Shown here: positions 48,016 to 56,859 of the stretch, one piece after another | How the letters are laid out: every line of letters starts with the position of its first letter | How positions within the stretch are numbered: the stretch's first letter is position 1 | Source: Gemmatimonadota bacterium | Lineage (GTDB): Bacteria > Gemmatimonadota > Gemmatimonadetes > Gemmatimonadales > Gemmatimonadaceae | NCBI GenBank assembly: GCA_040388625.1 | Contig: JAZKBK010000002.1 | Span: forward strand, 186,001-250,000 | Length of the DNA stretch: 64,000 nucleotides | Reading direction: 5' to 3' | Notes under the pieces: model-generated | What the model saw: only the letters and a program-made list of their open reading frames with translations | What the model was told of the DNA's origin: nothing | Database searches by the model: none | Translations under genes and position numbers: made by a program

Positions 48016-48025
48016 TGTTCCTCAT
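48000..48025. repeat. 13-base tandem duplication at the Rieske start
   Basis: Two identical units (48000-48012 and 48013-48025) read CATTGTTCCTCAT. On the minus strand each carries a GAGGAACA site and an ATG. Thirteen is not a multiple of three, so the copies put ATGs in different frames, and only the one at 48015 (or the following 48012) opens the Rieske protein. Confidence 0.9.
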
Positions 48026-48103
48026 TCGAATTCATCCGGTTTCAGGTCCAGGAATATTCAGTGCAAGAGTCGCTACCGTCGGGCCGTTGGCGGGTTCGAT
48101 TAT

Positions 48104-48634
48104 CTAACTGTTCACAAGAATCGTCCCCGCAAGAACGATGGACGTCCAGAGCACAATGCTCGCTATGGCGGTATGGCGCAGCTTGCCCCAGAGCAGTTGC
48201 TCATTCGCGACATTGACATGCAACTGGGAACGGTTGCGGAGTGCTGTCTCTGTACGCTCGAGCATTACCCCGTTGGCGAGGAGCAGCACGACAAGCGTCA
48301 TCTTGATCAGAAACACTGGTGAAGTTCCGAATGTCTCTACATCCGACGTAGCAAGCAGAACTCCGCTTCCGAATAGCACGCCCAGACCAATCAGGACTGG
48401 CTGGTGAACGTCCTTGATCTCGCGAAGTAGCATGGCACGCTCGTCGGACGTGCCTCGCAGCGCCCTGAACGTTGCGCGGTCGGCTGCGATCGCGAATCCA
48501 CCCGCGAACAGAACCCCAGCGAGATGGAGGAACGTAACTCCGTCCGAAATGACCTTCGAATTGCTGAAGAGCGACTGCCACGGCTTGAGAACACCGGCGA
48601 GAGTGTGGAGTCCGGTCGTGTAACTGAGAATCAT
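48104..48634 (-). CDS. Small integral membrane protein with helix-borne histidines
   Basis: A 176-residue protein from ATG 48634 (an in-frame GTG at 48679 is the alternative and overlaps the upstream stop). About four helices are visible: VTFLHLAGVLFAGGFAIAAD, VHQPVLIGLGVLFGSGVLLA, FLIKMTLVVLLLANGVML and LRHTAIASIVLWTSIVLAGT. Histidines sit at the starts of three of these helices, which could bind haem (inference). No database family was recognised. It is in the four-gene leftward operon with two Rieske proteins. Confidence 0.75.
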   Translation of the reverse strand: MILSYTTGLHTLAGVLKPWQSLFSNSKVISDGVTFLHLAGVLFAGGFAIAADRATFRALRGTSDERAMLLREIKDVHQPVLIGLGVLFGSGVLLATSDVETFGTSPVFLIKMTLVVLLLANGVMLERTETALRNRSQLHVNVANEQLLWGKLRHTAIASIVLWTSIVLAGTILVNS

Positions 48635-48660
48635 CGGGGATTTCGTTTGCTGGAGACTGG

Positions 48661-49323
48661 TTATTTGTCGAACAGCCACATGATGGCTGTCCCTGCAGTG
48701 GCAAGCGCCATCGATCCGACCGACACAGCCCGATGCCGCTGAGCATCGTGGATGCTGTTCTTCGCGTTACCACCGATAGCGCCCGCCCATGCAAACCCGG
48801 CATCGGCGCCAAGCATCGCAACGGAATGAACTATTCTCAGAGTACGGTTCGACGGATCCTTGCGCGAATCCCAGAGATTCCAAGCCCCGGTTACGGTATT
48901 CACGCCGAAAAGCACGGCAAGACCGCCTGCGACGCCGACGTGGGCCGCCTTGAGCGATGATGGTGGAAATCCGGTTCGCTCATCACGAAGAAGTCTCTCA
49001 CCCAACACGTACTCGGCGCCAAACAGCGGCAGCTCCGCATAACTGGCGACCCGGTGAACAGTGAGTCGCGTGTAGTACGCATCGCTGTATTCGATCGCGC
49101 GCGGGCGGTGCGTCGTGTCACCGGGTAAGGACTCCATCGTATCCTGCTCGATACGGGGAGAAAATCCAAATGGAATCAGACGTGGCCCGACAGACACCGC
49201 GGACGTCGTACTACCCGAATCAGGCACGGCCAGGGAACCCGGGGTGCGGCTGCCGAAATACCTGGCCTCTGGCATTGATGGCGGAGTTGCTGCCAGAATC
49301 ATAGCGATCAGTGCGGTGATCAT
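48661..49323 (-). CDS. Exported/membrane protein with four histidine-bearing helices
   Basis: A 220-residue protein. A signal sequence (MITALIAMILAATPP) precedes a hydrophilic region of about 70 residues, then four hydrophobic helices near residues 89-110, 123-148, 162-190 and 197-218. Each helix begins or carries one His: VHRVASYAEL, AAHVGVAGGL, RIVHSVAMLG and HRAVSVGSMA. Regular one-per-helix histidines suggest a bis-haem b-type four-helix bundle, but this is inference. No family was recognised. It is first in the leftward operon and divergent from the TonB receptor. Confidence 0.75.
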   Translation of the reverse strand: MITALIAMILAATPPSMPEARYFGSRTPGSLAVPDSGSTTSAVSVGPRLIPFGFSPRIEQDTMESLPGDTTHRPRAIEYSDAYYTRLTVHRVASYAELPLFGAEYVLGERLLRDERTGFPPSSLKAAHVGVAGGLAVLFGVNTVTGAWNLWDSRKDPSNRTLRIVHSVAMLGADAGFAWAGAIGGNAKNSIHDAQRHRAVSVGSMALATAGTAIMWLFDK

Positions 49324-49443
49324 TGGAGATTGTGAAAGTGGCCGTGTTAGTTTTTAGACAGTGGACGCGAGAGACACGGTGCCGATGGTCAAAGGAAGAA
49401 CGTCCGAGCAGGCAGTATTGTGACGCAAGGCAACGGAAGCGGC

Positions 49444-51900
49444 ATGCCATCACGGATGCGCGCGCGCGGCCCGTCGGTGCGCCGCGCTCTGGTCAGGCGC
49501 GGACGGCTGCTGTGCGTCGTGGCCTGTTGTGCATTATCGAGCCAAGTCCTCGCGGCGCAAGCGCTCTCCGACACGCTTCATGCGCCAAGTCCGTCGACCG
49601 GAGCCGTGTACGGTACGGTCAGCCTGGCGACAGGTACGCCAGTGGTGCATGCCCGGATTGAAGCGGTCGGGACCCATGACACGACATTCTCTGACAGTCT
49701 CGGTTCGTACACTATTGCCCACCTTCCTGCAGGAACACGCACGCTCCAGATTACCCGCGCCGACCTCGATCCGCTGACGATTCAAGTAATTGTGCCAGGC
49801 ACAGGGAAGCTGCACGTCGACGTCATTCTCTCGCAGTCCGTGGTGGTTGCGCCAGCGCGTCTGTCGCCAGTACACGTGAAGTCCTCACAGGCGACCGCGC
49901 TCGATACGGATGTCAGAGCCCCCGTCCGGATACCAGGAACCTGGGAGTGGACGGGCAATATCCAGGACGCATCCGAGACAAGTGGCGAGCCGGACGCTTT
50001 ACGATTGTTGGCGGGCGACCCACGGGAGATGATGCGCCCAGACGGCTACGACGGTACCGCCGTGAATGCAGCGACAGGTTCGCTGGCAGATCGTGTGTTC
50101 GTCGATGGGTTGCCCATGTGGAACGCGGTACATGGCCTCGGCGCGCTGACCGCGATCGATCCCGATGTCGTGAGCGGTATCAAAATATCCGACGGCTCGG
50201 CCTCTGCACGCTCTGACGATGCACTTTTCGAGACAGCCGATCTGCAAACTCGCGAAACCACTCTTACCAAGCCGTCTTTCGGCACCGGCTTCGGCCCGAC
50301 TACCATGCGTGCATGGTGGGCTGATCCAATTCGCGTCGGTACGATCGACGGACAGCTGCTGGTCGCGGCCCGTCGCAATTCTGATGCTATGACATCCGCC
50401 CGAAGCAATGCGAACTCGGTAACCGATCGTTGGGGCGATGGTCTTACAGTGCTGTCAATACATCACGGACGCAGCAATGTGCGGCTTGTGGCGGTTGGCA
50501 GTGGAGATCGCCTCGTCGCCGACATGGATGAGGCAGCGGTCGGCGCGAAGAGTGATGCAACGTTGGTAACGAGTTCAGACCACGCGCTCAGGGTACCGTG
50601 GCAATCGATGACTGTTGGCGGTGTGTGGACAGAGCAGTTGTCGCCATCATACAAACTCCTGACGCGTGCGTGGAATGCGGAATTCACGGCTGGCACGAAT
50701 GCTGGCGCTGCACCCGGCGTTGCAACGATGTCCAATCGCGCTCGCGATGTAGGCTTTGCGAGTGAGCTCGACTTGGCATCGTTTGCGATCGGAGCGTCGA
50801 TCGAAAAGATTCACACGTCGTATGCTGCTGAGGTATCTTCGGATGATAGCCTTCCGATCCGCGATATCGAGCACGCTGGCACTGGCAGTATGTTCGCCAG
50901 GACCACGCATTACGGGGCAACTGCAGATCCTGCAGTCATTGCTGCTTACGCCGAGCGACGTTGGGGTGACGTTGGTGGACATTGGTTCGCAATGTCCGGG
51001 GTGCATCTAACTTCGCTGTCAGGCCGCACACCAAACATCGAGCCTCGGTTATCCGTATCGGTCGACCTCGGAAAGCGTATGTGGATGACCGCAGGCTACG
51101 CGGATACGCATCAGTTTGTTCAGGCGCTCAGAGACATCAGACTCACCCCCGGTGCGCTCGTGCCCGTGGGCCTGCCGATAGCGGCTGGCTCCTCGGGGGT
51201 CCCCGTTGCTGCAGCTCGAACTCTCACCGCGGACGTCAGCAAGAACCTCGGCTTCGACACGCGGGTTACCGTCGACGCATACGATCGGAAGTTCGATGGC
51301 TTGATCTTGCCGACGTCAACAACGACGCCGCGCGCTTTTGGAGATGCATTCGATGCCATGGACGGTCAGATCTTCGGCTACGGGGGTGCTGTACGATCGA
51401 CGATACAGAACCTCAGCCTCCAGGTGACGTATGGTTTTCAGCACGCGATCTTGACGCGAACTTCTGCGCCGTACCCACTGCCTCGCGAAACCGCACAGAC
51501 TACCTCGGCCATCGTCGAATTGCGAGCACGACCGACAACCACTTTGAAGATACTGGGGTCGTTCGGATCCTCATTCCTCGGTATCCAGAGCCCAGCGAAT
51601 GCGGACGCTGACGGGGCCGGGGCAAACGTCCGAGAGGAAGACGGAATACCCGAAGCGCGAACGTTGAGCGCAGTTGGGTTGACGTCGGATCCCCTTCCGA
51701 CATATATGCGAGTCGACATGGGCGTCAGCCATGAATGGCGTGCCACCAGAGCAGGCAGAATTATTCTCACCACAACCCTGGCAAATATCTTCGACCGATC
51801 GAACGTGGTTGCCCTTCCGCCGCGTAATGAGCGAGACGGACAGCGTTTCTTCGGTCTGACACCCAGATCTCTGATGGTCGGAATTACCTGGCGCCGGTGA
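49444..51900 (+). CDS. TonB-dependent receptor-like outer-membrane protein
   Basis: An 818-residue protein. ATG 49444 is preferred (a GTG at 49420 in the same frame is possible). A basic export signal ends near VLAAQ. Next comes a carboxypeptidase-regulatory-like domain at about 33-110 (GAVYGTVSLATGTPVVHARIE), a plug-like region at about 130-270 (ADRVFVDGLPMWNAVHGLGA), and a C-terminal barrel ending TPRSLMVGITWRR, an aromatic-poor but barrel-like end. It lacks an STN domain. It is divergent from the Rieske operon and followed by an ECF sigma and anti-sigma pair, so it may serve as their surface signal or target. Confidence 0.82.
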   Translation: MPSRMRARGPSVRRALVRRGRLLCVVACCALSSQVLAAQALSDTLHAPSPSTGAVYGTVSLATGTPVVHARIEAVGTHDTTFSDSLGSYTIAHLPAGTRTLQITRADLDPLTIQVIVPGTGKLHVDVILSQSVVVAPARLSPVHVKSSQATALDTDVRAPVRIPGTWEWTGNIQDASETSGEPDALRLLAGDPREMMRPDGYDGTAVNAATGSLADRVFVDGLPMWNAVHGLGALTAIDPDVVSGIKISDGSASARSDDALFETADLQTRETTLTKPSFGTGFGPTTMRAWWADPIRVGTIDGQLLVAARRNSDAMTSARSNANSVTDRWGDGLTVLSIHHGRSNVRLVAVGSGDRLVADMDEAAVGAKSDATLVTSSDHALRVPWQSMTVGGVWTEQLSPSYKLLTRAWNAEFTAGTNAGAAPGVATMSNRARDVGFASELDLASFAIGASIEKIHTSYAAEVSSDDSLPIRDIEHAGTGSMFARTTHYGATADPAVIAAYAERRWGDVGGHWFAMSGVHLTSLSGRTPNIEPRLSVSVDLGKRMWMTAGYADTHQFVQALRDIRLTPGALVPVGLPIAAGSSGVPVAAARTLTADVSKNLGFDTRVTVDAYDRKFDGLILPTSTTTPRAFGDAFDAMDGQIFGYGGAVRSTIQNLSLQVTYGFQHAILTRTSAPYPLPRETAQTTSAIVELRARPTTTLKILGSFGSSFLGIQSPANADADGAGANVREEDGIPEARTLSAVGLTSDPLPTYMRVDMGVSHEWRATRAGRIILTTTLANIFDRSNVVALPPRNERDGQRFFGLTPRSLMVGITWRR

Positions 51901-51951
51901 TTTGATTCACGTGCGAACTGTCACAAATGCCTCCGTACGCACGTTCTATTC

Positions 51952-52491
51952 GTGAAACCCGCGCCGGAACTCATGGGTCCTGACCTGGCATTCGAGGACG
52001 CGGTTACTCAGCTCTTTCGTCAGAAATTCGCGTCACTGTTTCGCTATCTCTATCGTTTGTGCGGAGACTCTGATCTGGCGTCGGACCTCGCGCAGGAGGC
52101 GTTCGTGAGACTGTACGAGCGTGGACGCGTTCCACATGAGCCGGCCGGGTGGCTCATTACTGTGGCGACTAACCTGTATCGCGACGCGGAGCGTACAGGA
52201 AAGCGACGCACGCGTATAAACACCAGTCAGCAAGCCGATCCATCGAATCATATCGACTCAACAACCCCGGATAACCAGCTTATCGCTGGCGAGACCCGGG
52301 ACCGTGTACGAGCTGTACTCGCAATGCTTCCGTTACGCGACCGTCAGCTTCTTCTGCTACGTCATGAGGGATACAGCTACCGCGAATTGGGACACATCCT
52401 TGGAATCCAGGAGACGAGCGTGGGCACGCTATTACTGCGCGCGACTCGCGCGTTCCAGAGTGCGTTCATGGCAGCGGGGTCACGCGAATGA
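51952..52491 (+). CDS. ECF sigma-70 factor
   Basis: A 179-residue sigma factor from GTG 51952 (ATG 51973 is the alternative). Region 2: LFRYLYRLCGDSDLASDLAQ EAFVRLYERG near residue 28. Region 4: LAMLPLRDRQLLLLRHEGYS YRELGHILGIQETSVGTLLL near residue 122. The DNA-binding helix-turn-helix is intact. It follows the TonB receptor by 51 bases and overlaps the anti-sigma gene by ATGA, so all three are probably one transcription unit. Confidence 0.91.
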   Translation: MKPAPELMGPDLAFEDAVTQLFRQKFASLFRYLYRLCGDSDLASDLAQEAFVRLYERGRVPHEPAGWLITVATNLYRDAERTGKRRTRINTSQQADPSNHIDSTTPDNQLIAGETRDRVRAVLAMLPLRDRQLLLLRHEGYSYRELGHILGIQETSVGTLLLRATRAFQSAFMAAGSRE

Positions 52492-53282
52492 CATCACATC
52501 TGACGGATGCCAGCCTGGCCGCGATGCTGGAACGCGACGATTCCGTCGCTGATGACGTGCGTTTGCATCTCGCGGAATGTGACCAGTGTCGCGCCGCTCT
52601 CACCGCGGCCAGGACTCAGATCATAGAAGTGAACCGCCTGCTGGAGCTACTGACGGTAACGCAACCAGAGATAGATCCAGTCGAGTTTGTTAGACAGGTC
52701 GCATCGGGTACCGGCCTTACAAGAGAGCACGCGCGCACGCGTCGTCTACGATCTCGTCGATTTGCACACAACGCGATTGCCGCAGCCATCCTCTTGAGCA
52801 GCGTCGCAGCGGCCGCGCTTGTAACACCCGCTACCATGCGTCGATTACTTCACGTGGCCGCCGTCGCATCCCGAATCACCTCAGACCAGCCATCCGCCGC
52901 TCCCGGAAAGTCGGATCGATCGCAACCATTACCGCGTGGCGTCGAGATATCTCCGCATGGACGAGTCGACGTTCTCTTTCGCTCCAGCCAGTTGGCTGGC
53001 TCCGTCCGCGTTGTTTCGGCTTCAATCGCGGAGCTCAGCGTCACAGGCACTGACGCGGGACCAACCTATACGGTGGGGAGCAACTCCATCATTGTCACGA
53101 ACCACCCCTCGGATTCGCTCAGCTTCGTCGTCGGGGTACCCGCACTTTCGGACACTGATACGGTGTACATCCATGTTGCGGGACAAATCGTATACTCGAA
53201 CATTGGCAATCGCGTAATCGCACCGCTATCAGCTGACCAGAGCGGTCAGATAGTATTGCCTTTCCAGAACTTGCGGCGCTGA
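52488..53282 (+). CDS. Zinc-finger anti-sigma factor, single-pass membrane protein
   Basis: A 264-residue protein starting inside the sigma stop (ATGA). The N-terminal zinc-binding anti-sigma motif is HLAECDQC near residue 26 (H-x3-C-x2-C) within a ZAS-like helical domain. One transmembrane helix is at about residue 95-115 (AIAAAILLSSVAAAALVTP). The last 140 residues are beta-rich and should face the periplasm. It is expected to sequester the sigma factor and release it on an envelope signal. Confidence 0.87.
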   Translation: MTSHLTDASLAAMLERDDSVADDVRLHLAECDQCRAALTAARTQIIEVNRLLELLTVTQPEIDPVEFVRQVASGTGLTREHARTRRLRSRRFAHNAIAAAILLSSVAAAALVTPATMRRLLHVAAVASRITSDQPSAAPGKSDRSQPLPRGVEISPHGRVDVLFRSSQLAGSVRVVSASIAELSVTGTDAGPTYTVGSNSIIVTNHPSDSLSFVVGVPALSDTDTVYIHVAGQIVYSNIGNRVIAPLSADQSGQIVLPFQNLRR

Positions 53283-53412
53283 CGGCGCGATCACAGGGCG
53301 TCCTGGACCTGTCGTGAAGGCCCTAAGGCATTGGTCTTATTGCGTTTACCTTTATATATGACATGGCAAGCGGCATCCACGCAGACTGCGGACGACGCAT
53401 CCGCTTGCCCGG

Positions 53413-53454
53413 GCCTGCCTCGATCTCGTACGGACGGCCTCCCGGTACCCGCCC
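53413..53454. repeat. Copy of the argG-flanking GC-rich repeat
   Basis: A 42-base stretch beginning GCCTGCCTCGATCTCGTACG matches the third unit of the array after argG (46825-46866) at most positions. It ends 29 bases before argH. The remaining intergenic part (53283-53412) is otherwise featureless apart from an AT-rich patch at 53337-53360. Confidence 0.8.
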
Positions 53455-53483
53455 CTGCAGAATCCACGCGATACCTTACGTAA

Positions 53484-54893
53484 ATGACCGCCGACTCCCA
53501 CAAACTCTGGGGTGGCCGCTTCGCCGCGCCCACCGCGCACGCACTCGACGCACTCAATCGCTCGATCGCCACCGACTTCCGTCTCTGGCCGTTCGACATC
53601 CGACTCTCCCAGGCGTGGGCCTCCGCGCTCGCTGAAGCTGGCGTCCTCACGGAAGAAGAGCGCGATCAGATCCGCGGCGGCCTCGACGTCGTCGCGGAAA
53701 AGCTCGCCAGAGGCGCGCAACCGGAAGAGTCCGACGAAGATGTGCATACGATGATCGATCGCATGCTCCACATCGAGGTCGGCGAACCCGCATCACGCCT
53801 GCACACCGGCCGCTCGCGCAACGATCAGGTAGCAACCGCCACACGCATGTGGACGATGGACGCATCAGCCAGAGTCGATACGGCCATTCAGGGTCTCCAG
53901 CGCGTAATGCTCGAGCACGCAGAGCGATTACGCACGACGCTGATCCCCGCGTACACACACATGCAGCGCGCCCAGCCGGTCTCCGCCGCACACTGGATGC
54001 TCAACCACTTCTGGCAGCTCGAGCGCGATCGCATTCGTGTGGCAAATGCCGCGGCCTCCGCATCGACCCTCCCGCTCGGCTCCGGTGCAATCGCCGGATG
54101 TGCGTTCCCCGTACCGCGCGACCAGATTCGCAAGGAGCTTGGCTTCGCGAGCATCTCCCGGAATTCGATTGACGCCACCGGCGATCGTGACTTCGTTGCC
54201 GACATGCTGTACGCCATGACGATGCTCGGCGTACACCTGTCCCGTCTCAGCGAAGATTTGATCCTGTACGGCTCCAGTGAATTCGGATTCGTAACCTTCG
54301 GCGATACGTTCAGCACCGGATCGAGCATGATGCCGCAGAAACGCAACCCTGATGCGCTCGAGATCGCACGCGGCTCCGCCGGAAGAATGCTCGGCAACCT
54401 CACGTCCATCGTAGCAACGATAAAGAGCCTGCCGAGTGGCTACAACAAGGACCTGCAGGACGACAAGCGCCCCATGTTCGATTCGGTAGATACCATGCTG
54501 CTCGTGCTCCCCGCCGTCGCCGGAACACTCGGCGAGCTCCGCTTCAACGCGCAGCGCATGCGCGCCGCTCTCTCATCCAGCATGATGGCAACGGACCTGG
54601 CCGACTATCTCGTCGCCAAGGGCACCAGTTTCCGCGAAGCGCACGGCGTCGTGGGTACTCTCATTCGCACCAGCGAAACAAACGGTGTCGAGCTGGACAA
54701 GATGCCGTTCAAGACATTTGCGGCCGCACATCCGTCGTTCGACCACGACGTATTCGACTGGCTCTCGCCTGATGCCTCGGTCGCTCGCCGCAACGTCCCT
54801 GGCGGAACAGGCCCCGATGCAGTAGATGATCAGATCACCGCGGCGCACTCGGCACTAGGCGCGGCTGTCCGCAGGTTGCAGCTCATTCCTTGA
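53484..54893 (+). CDS. argH: Argininosuccinate lyase
   Basis: A 469-residue cytoplasmic enzyme splitting argininosuccinate to arginine and fumarate. The fumarase/aspartase signature GSSMMPQKRNPD near residue 278 is complete. LHTGRSRNDQVAT near residue 107 and YTHMQRAQPVSAAHW near 155 are the substrate loops. Length is normal. Its usual neighbour argG is 6.7 kb upstream; the intervening block is on both strands and flanked by repeats. Confidence 0.98.
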   Translation: MTADSHKLWGGRFAAPTAHALDALNRSIATDFRLWPFDIRLSQAWASALAEAGVLTEEERDQIRGGLDVVAEKLARGAQPEESDEDVHTMIDRMLHIEVGEPASRLHTGRSRNDQVATATRMWTMDASARVDTAIQGLQRVMLEHAERLRTTLIPAYTHMQRAQPVSAAHWMLNHFWQLERDRIRVANAAASASTLPLGSGAIAGCAFPVPRDQIRKELGFASISRNSIDATGDRDFVADMLYAMTMLGVHLSRLSEDLILYGSSEFGFVTFGDTFSTGSSMMPQKRNPDALEIARGSAGRMLGNLTSIVATIKSLPSGYNKDLQDDKRPMFDSVDTMLLVLPAVAGTLGELRFNAQRMRAALSSSMMATDLADYLVAKGTSFREAHGVVGTLIRTSETNGVELDKMPFKTFAAAHPSFDHDVFDWLSPDASVARRNVPGGTGPDAVDDQITAAHSALGAAVRRLQLIP

Positions 54894-54907
54894 ACTGAGG
54901 CGGTACG

Positions 54908-56449
54908 ATGTCCGGCACGCCCGACGAAACACCCACAGGTCCCGATCTATCCGCGGGAATTCCAGCATCATCGGTCGCAGACGGCGCCATGCTGCTTGGT
55001 CATGTAGGTAACGATCCTGTTCTCGTCGCGCGCACCGGCGGGTCGCTGTACGCAATTGGTGCAACCTGTACGCACTACGGCGGACCACTCGCCGAAGGAA
55101 TAATCGTCGATGACACCGTTCGTTGTCCGTGGCATCATGCGTGCTTCAGCCTCAAGACAGGTGAGCCGTTGCGTGCGCCCGCACTGGATCGCGTCGCATG
55201 TTACCGCGTCGAGGAAAGTGCCGGCACCGTGTTCGTGCGCGACGCCATTGAGCCGCCATCGGCGTACCTGCGCAAGCTTTCCAGTCCTCCGACATCAATC
55301 GTCATAATCGGCGCCGGCGCCGCCGGCGTTGCCGCCGCGGAAATGCTGCGCAGATGCGGCTACACCAATTCGATCAAGCTCTTCGACCAGCTTGAGACGC
55401 CACCGGTGGATCGCCCCAATCTTTCCAAGGATTATCTCGCGGGCACGGCAGAAGAGGAATGGGTCAATCTCCGGCCCGATGATTTCTACACGTCACACGA
55501 TATCGAGCTGATTCGCGGCCGCCGCGTGAGTCGCATCGACACCAGGGCACACACCGTCCTCACGGATGACGGCGCGACCACGAAGTTCAGCGCGCTGCTT
55601 CTGGCGACCGGCAGCTCACCCGTGCGTCTTCCCGTGCCGGGCGCCGACCTGCCCACAGTGCACTATCTGCGCACACTCGACGACAGCAAGGCTATCATCG
55701 CAGCTGCACAAACCGGTAAGCGTGCTGTCGTTATCGGTGCAAGCTTTATTGGTCTCGAAGTCGCTGCATCACTTCGCGCGCGCAATGTGCAAGTCACCGT
55801 AGTTGCGCCGGAATCCTTGCCGCTCGAACGGATCCTCGGTTCCGAGCTTGGCAGAATGGTGAAGGCCTTGCACGAGAGCAAGGGTGTCACTTTCAAACTG
55901 GGTGCGAACGTCAAGTCCATCACGCCGGATGCGGTTCAGCTCGCCGATGGCACATCGCTTCCGGCAGACTTCGTTGTCGTCGGCGTGGGAGTTCGTCCCG
56001 ACGTTGCAATTGCGCAGGATGCCGGCATCAAGGTCGATAACGGCGTCGTGGTCAGCGCGACACTCGAAACGTCCGCCCCTGGAATTTTTGCCGCCGGTGA
56101 TATCGCATCGTGGCCCGATCCGCGCTCTGGCCAGATTCGGGTCGAGCACTGGGTCGTTGCGCAACGCCAGGGACAGACCGCCGCGCGCAACATGCTGGGT
56201 GCGAATGAGGCGTTTACACTCACTCCGTTCTTCTGGAGCCGTCACTACGATCTGCAGATCAACTATGTCGGCCGGTCGTCCCGCGACGACAAGCGTAAGG
56301 TCGATGGTGATCCGATGAAGCACGACTGCACTGTGACATTCGCGCCGTCGGGAGATGTTGTCAGCGCGCAGGCCGACGTCGGCCGCGATCGATCCAATCT
56401 ACTGGCCGAAGCGCGGCTGGACGGCGAAATTACGCAGCGTGATTCCTGA
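54908..56449 (+). CDS. Rieske-ferredoxin reductase fusion (AIF3-like FAD oxidoreductase)
   Basis: A 513-residue protein. Residues 18-118 are a Rieske domain with CTHYGGPLAEG ... CPWHHACF (C, H, C, H). Residues 128-420 are a FAD/NAD(P) pyridine-nucleotide disulfide oxidoreductase fold with GAGAAGVAAAEMLR near residue 135, LLATGSSPVRLPVPGAD near residue 232 and GIFAAGDIASWPD near residue 396. A small C-terminal domain follows. Family members move electrons between NAD(P)H and an iron-sulfur partner. No signal peptide is seen, so it is cytoplasmic. It lies 14 bases after argH and 12 before crcB. Confidence 0.91.
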   Translation: MSGTPDETPTGPDLSAGIPASSVADGAMLLGHVGNDPVLVARTGGSLYAIGATCTHYGGPLAEGIIVDDTVRCPWHHACFSLKTGEPLRAPALDRVACYRVEESAGTVFVRDAIEPPSAYLRKLSSPPTSIVIIGAGAAGVAAAEMLRRCGYTNSIKLFDQLETPPVDRPNLSKDYLAGTAEEEWVNLRPDDFYTSHDIELIRGRRVSRIDTRAHTVLTDDGATTKFSALLLATGSSPVRLPVPGADLPTVHYLRTLDDSKAIIAAAQTGKRAVVIGASFIGLEVAASLRARNVQVTVVAPESLPLERILGSELGRMVKALHESKGVTFKLGANVKSITPDAVQLADGTSLPADFVVVGVGVRPDVAIAQDAGIKVDNGVVVSATLETSAPGIFAAGDIASWPDPRSGQIRVEHWVVAQRQGQTAARNMLGANEAFTLTPFFWSRHYDLQINYVGRSSRDDKRKVDGDPMKHDCTVTFAPSGDVVSAQADVGRDRSNLLAEARLDGEITQRDS

Positions 56450-56461
56450 CGCCCTGCCCCA

Positions 56462-56857
56462 ATGTTGACGATCTGGTACATCGCTGCCGGCAGCGCCCTC
56501 GGCGGCGCAGGCCGGTACGTGATAGGCACCGCGCTGCAACAACGCTTCGGCCTCGCCTTTCCGGTTGGTACGCTCATCGTCAACATCACCGGGAGTCTGC
56601 TGCTTGGCTTTCTTCTCCGCCTGGCACTTGGCGGAAGCCAGATCTCGCCCGAGACGCGCATCTTTCTTACCACCGGATTCTGCGGCGGCTACACCACGTT
56701 CTCGACGTTCACCTACGAAACGGCGGTCATGGTCGAGAGTGGCCAGTATCGTCGCGCTGCAGTGTACATCACGCTGAGCGTCGTTCTGTCGCTGGTCGCG
56801 ACGTTCGGCGGCTTTGCGCTTGCACAATCTGCTCTCACCTTCCGCGGCAGAGCCTGA
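56462..56857 (+). CDS. crcB: Fluoride channel CrcB/FluC
   Basis: A 131-residue membrane protein exporting fluoride. Signature segments GGAGRYVIGT near residue 15, GTLIVNITGSLLLGF near residue 37 and FCGGYTTFSTFTYE near residue 75 are all present, including the Asn and Phe residues lining the pore. It forms an antiparallel dimer with four helices each. It follows the oxidoreductase by 12 bases and the DUF190 gene follows 2 bases later, so no fluoride riboswitch can lie directly ahead of it. Confidence 0.95.
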   Translation: MLTIWYIAAGSALGGAGRYVIGTALQQRFGLAFPVGTLIVNITGSLLLGFLLRLALGGSQISPETRIFLTTGFCGGYTTFSTFTYETAVMVESGQYRRAAVYITLSVVLSLVATFGGFALAQSALTFRGRA

Positions 56858-56859
56858 CG

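Noticed and set aside
56450-56461. Fluoride riboswitch before crcB
   Set aside because: Only 12 bases separate crcB from the upstream gene, too few for the aptamer.
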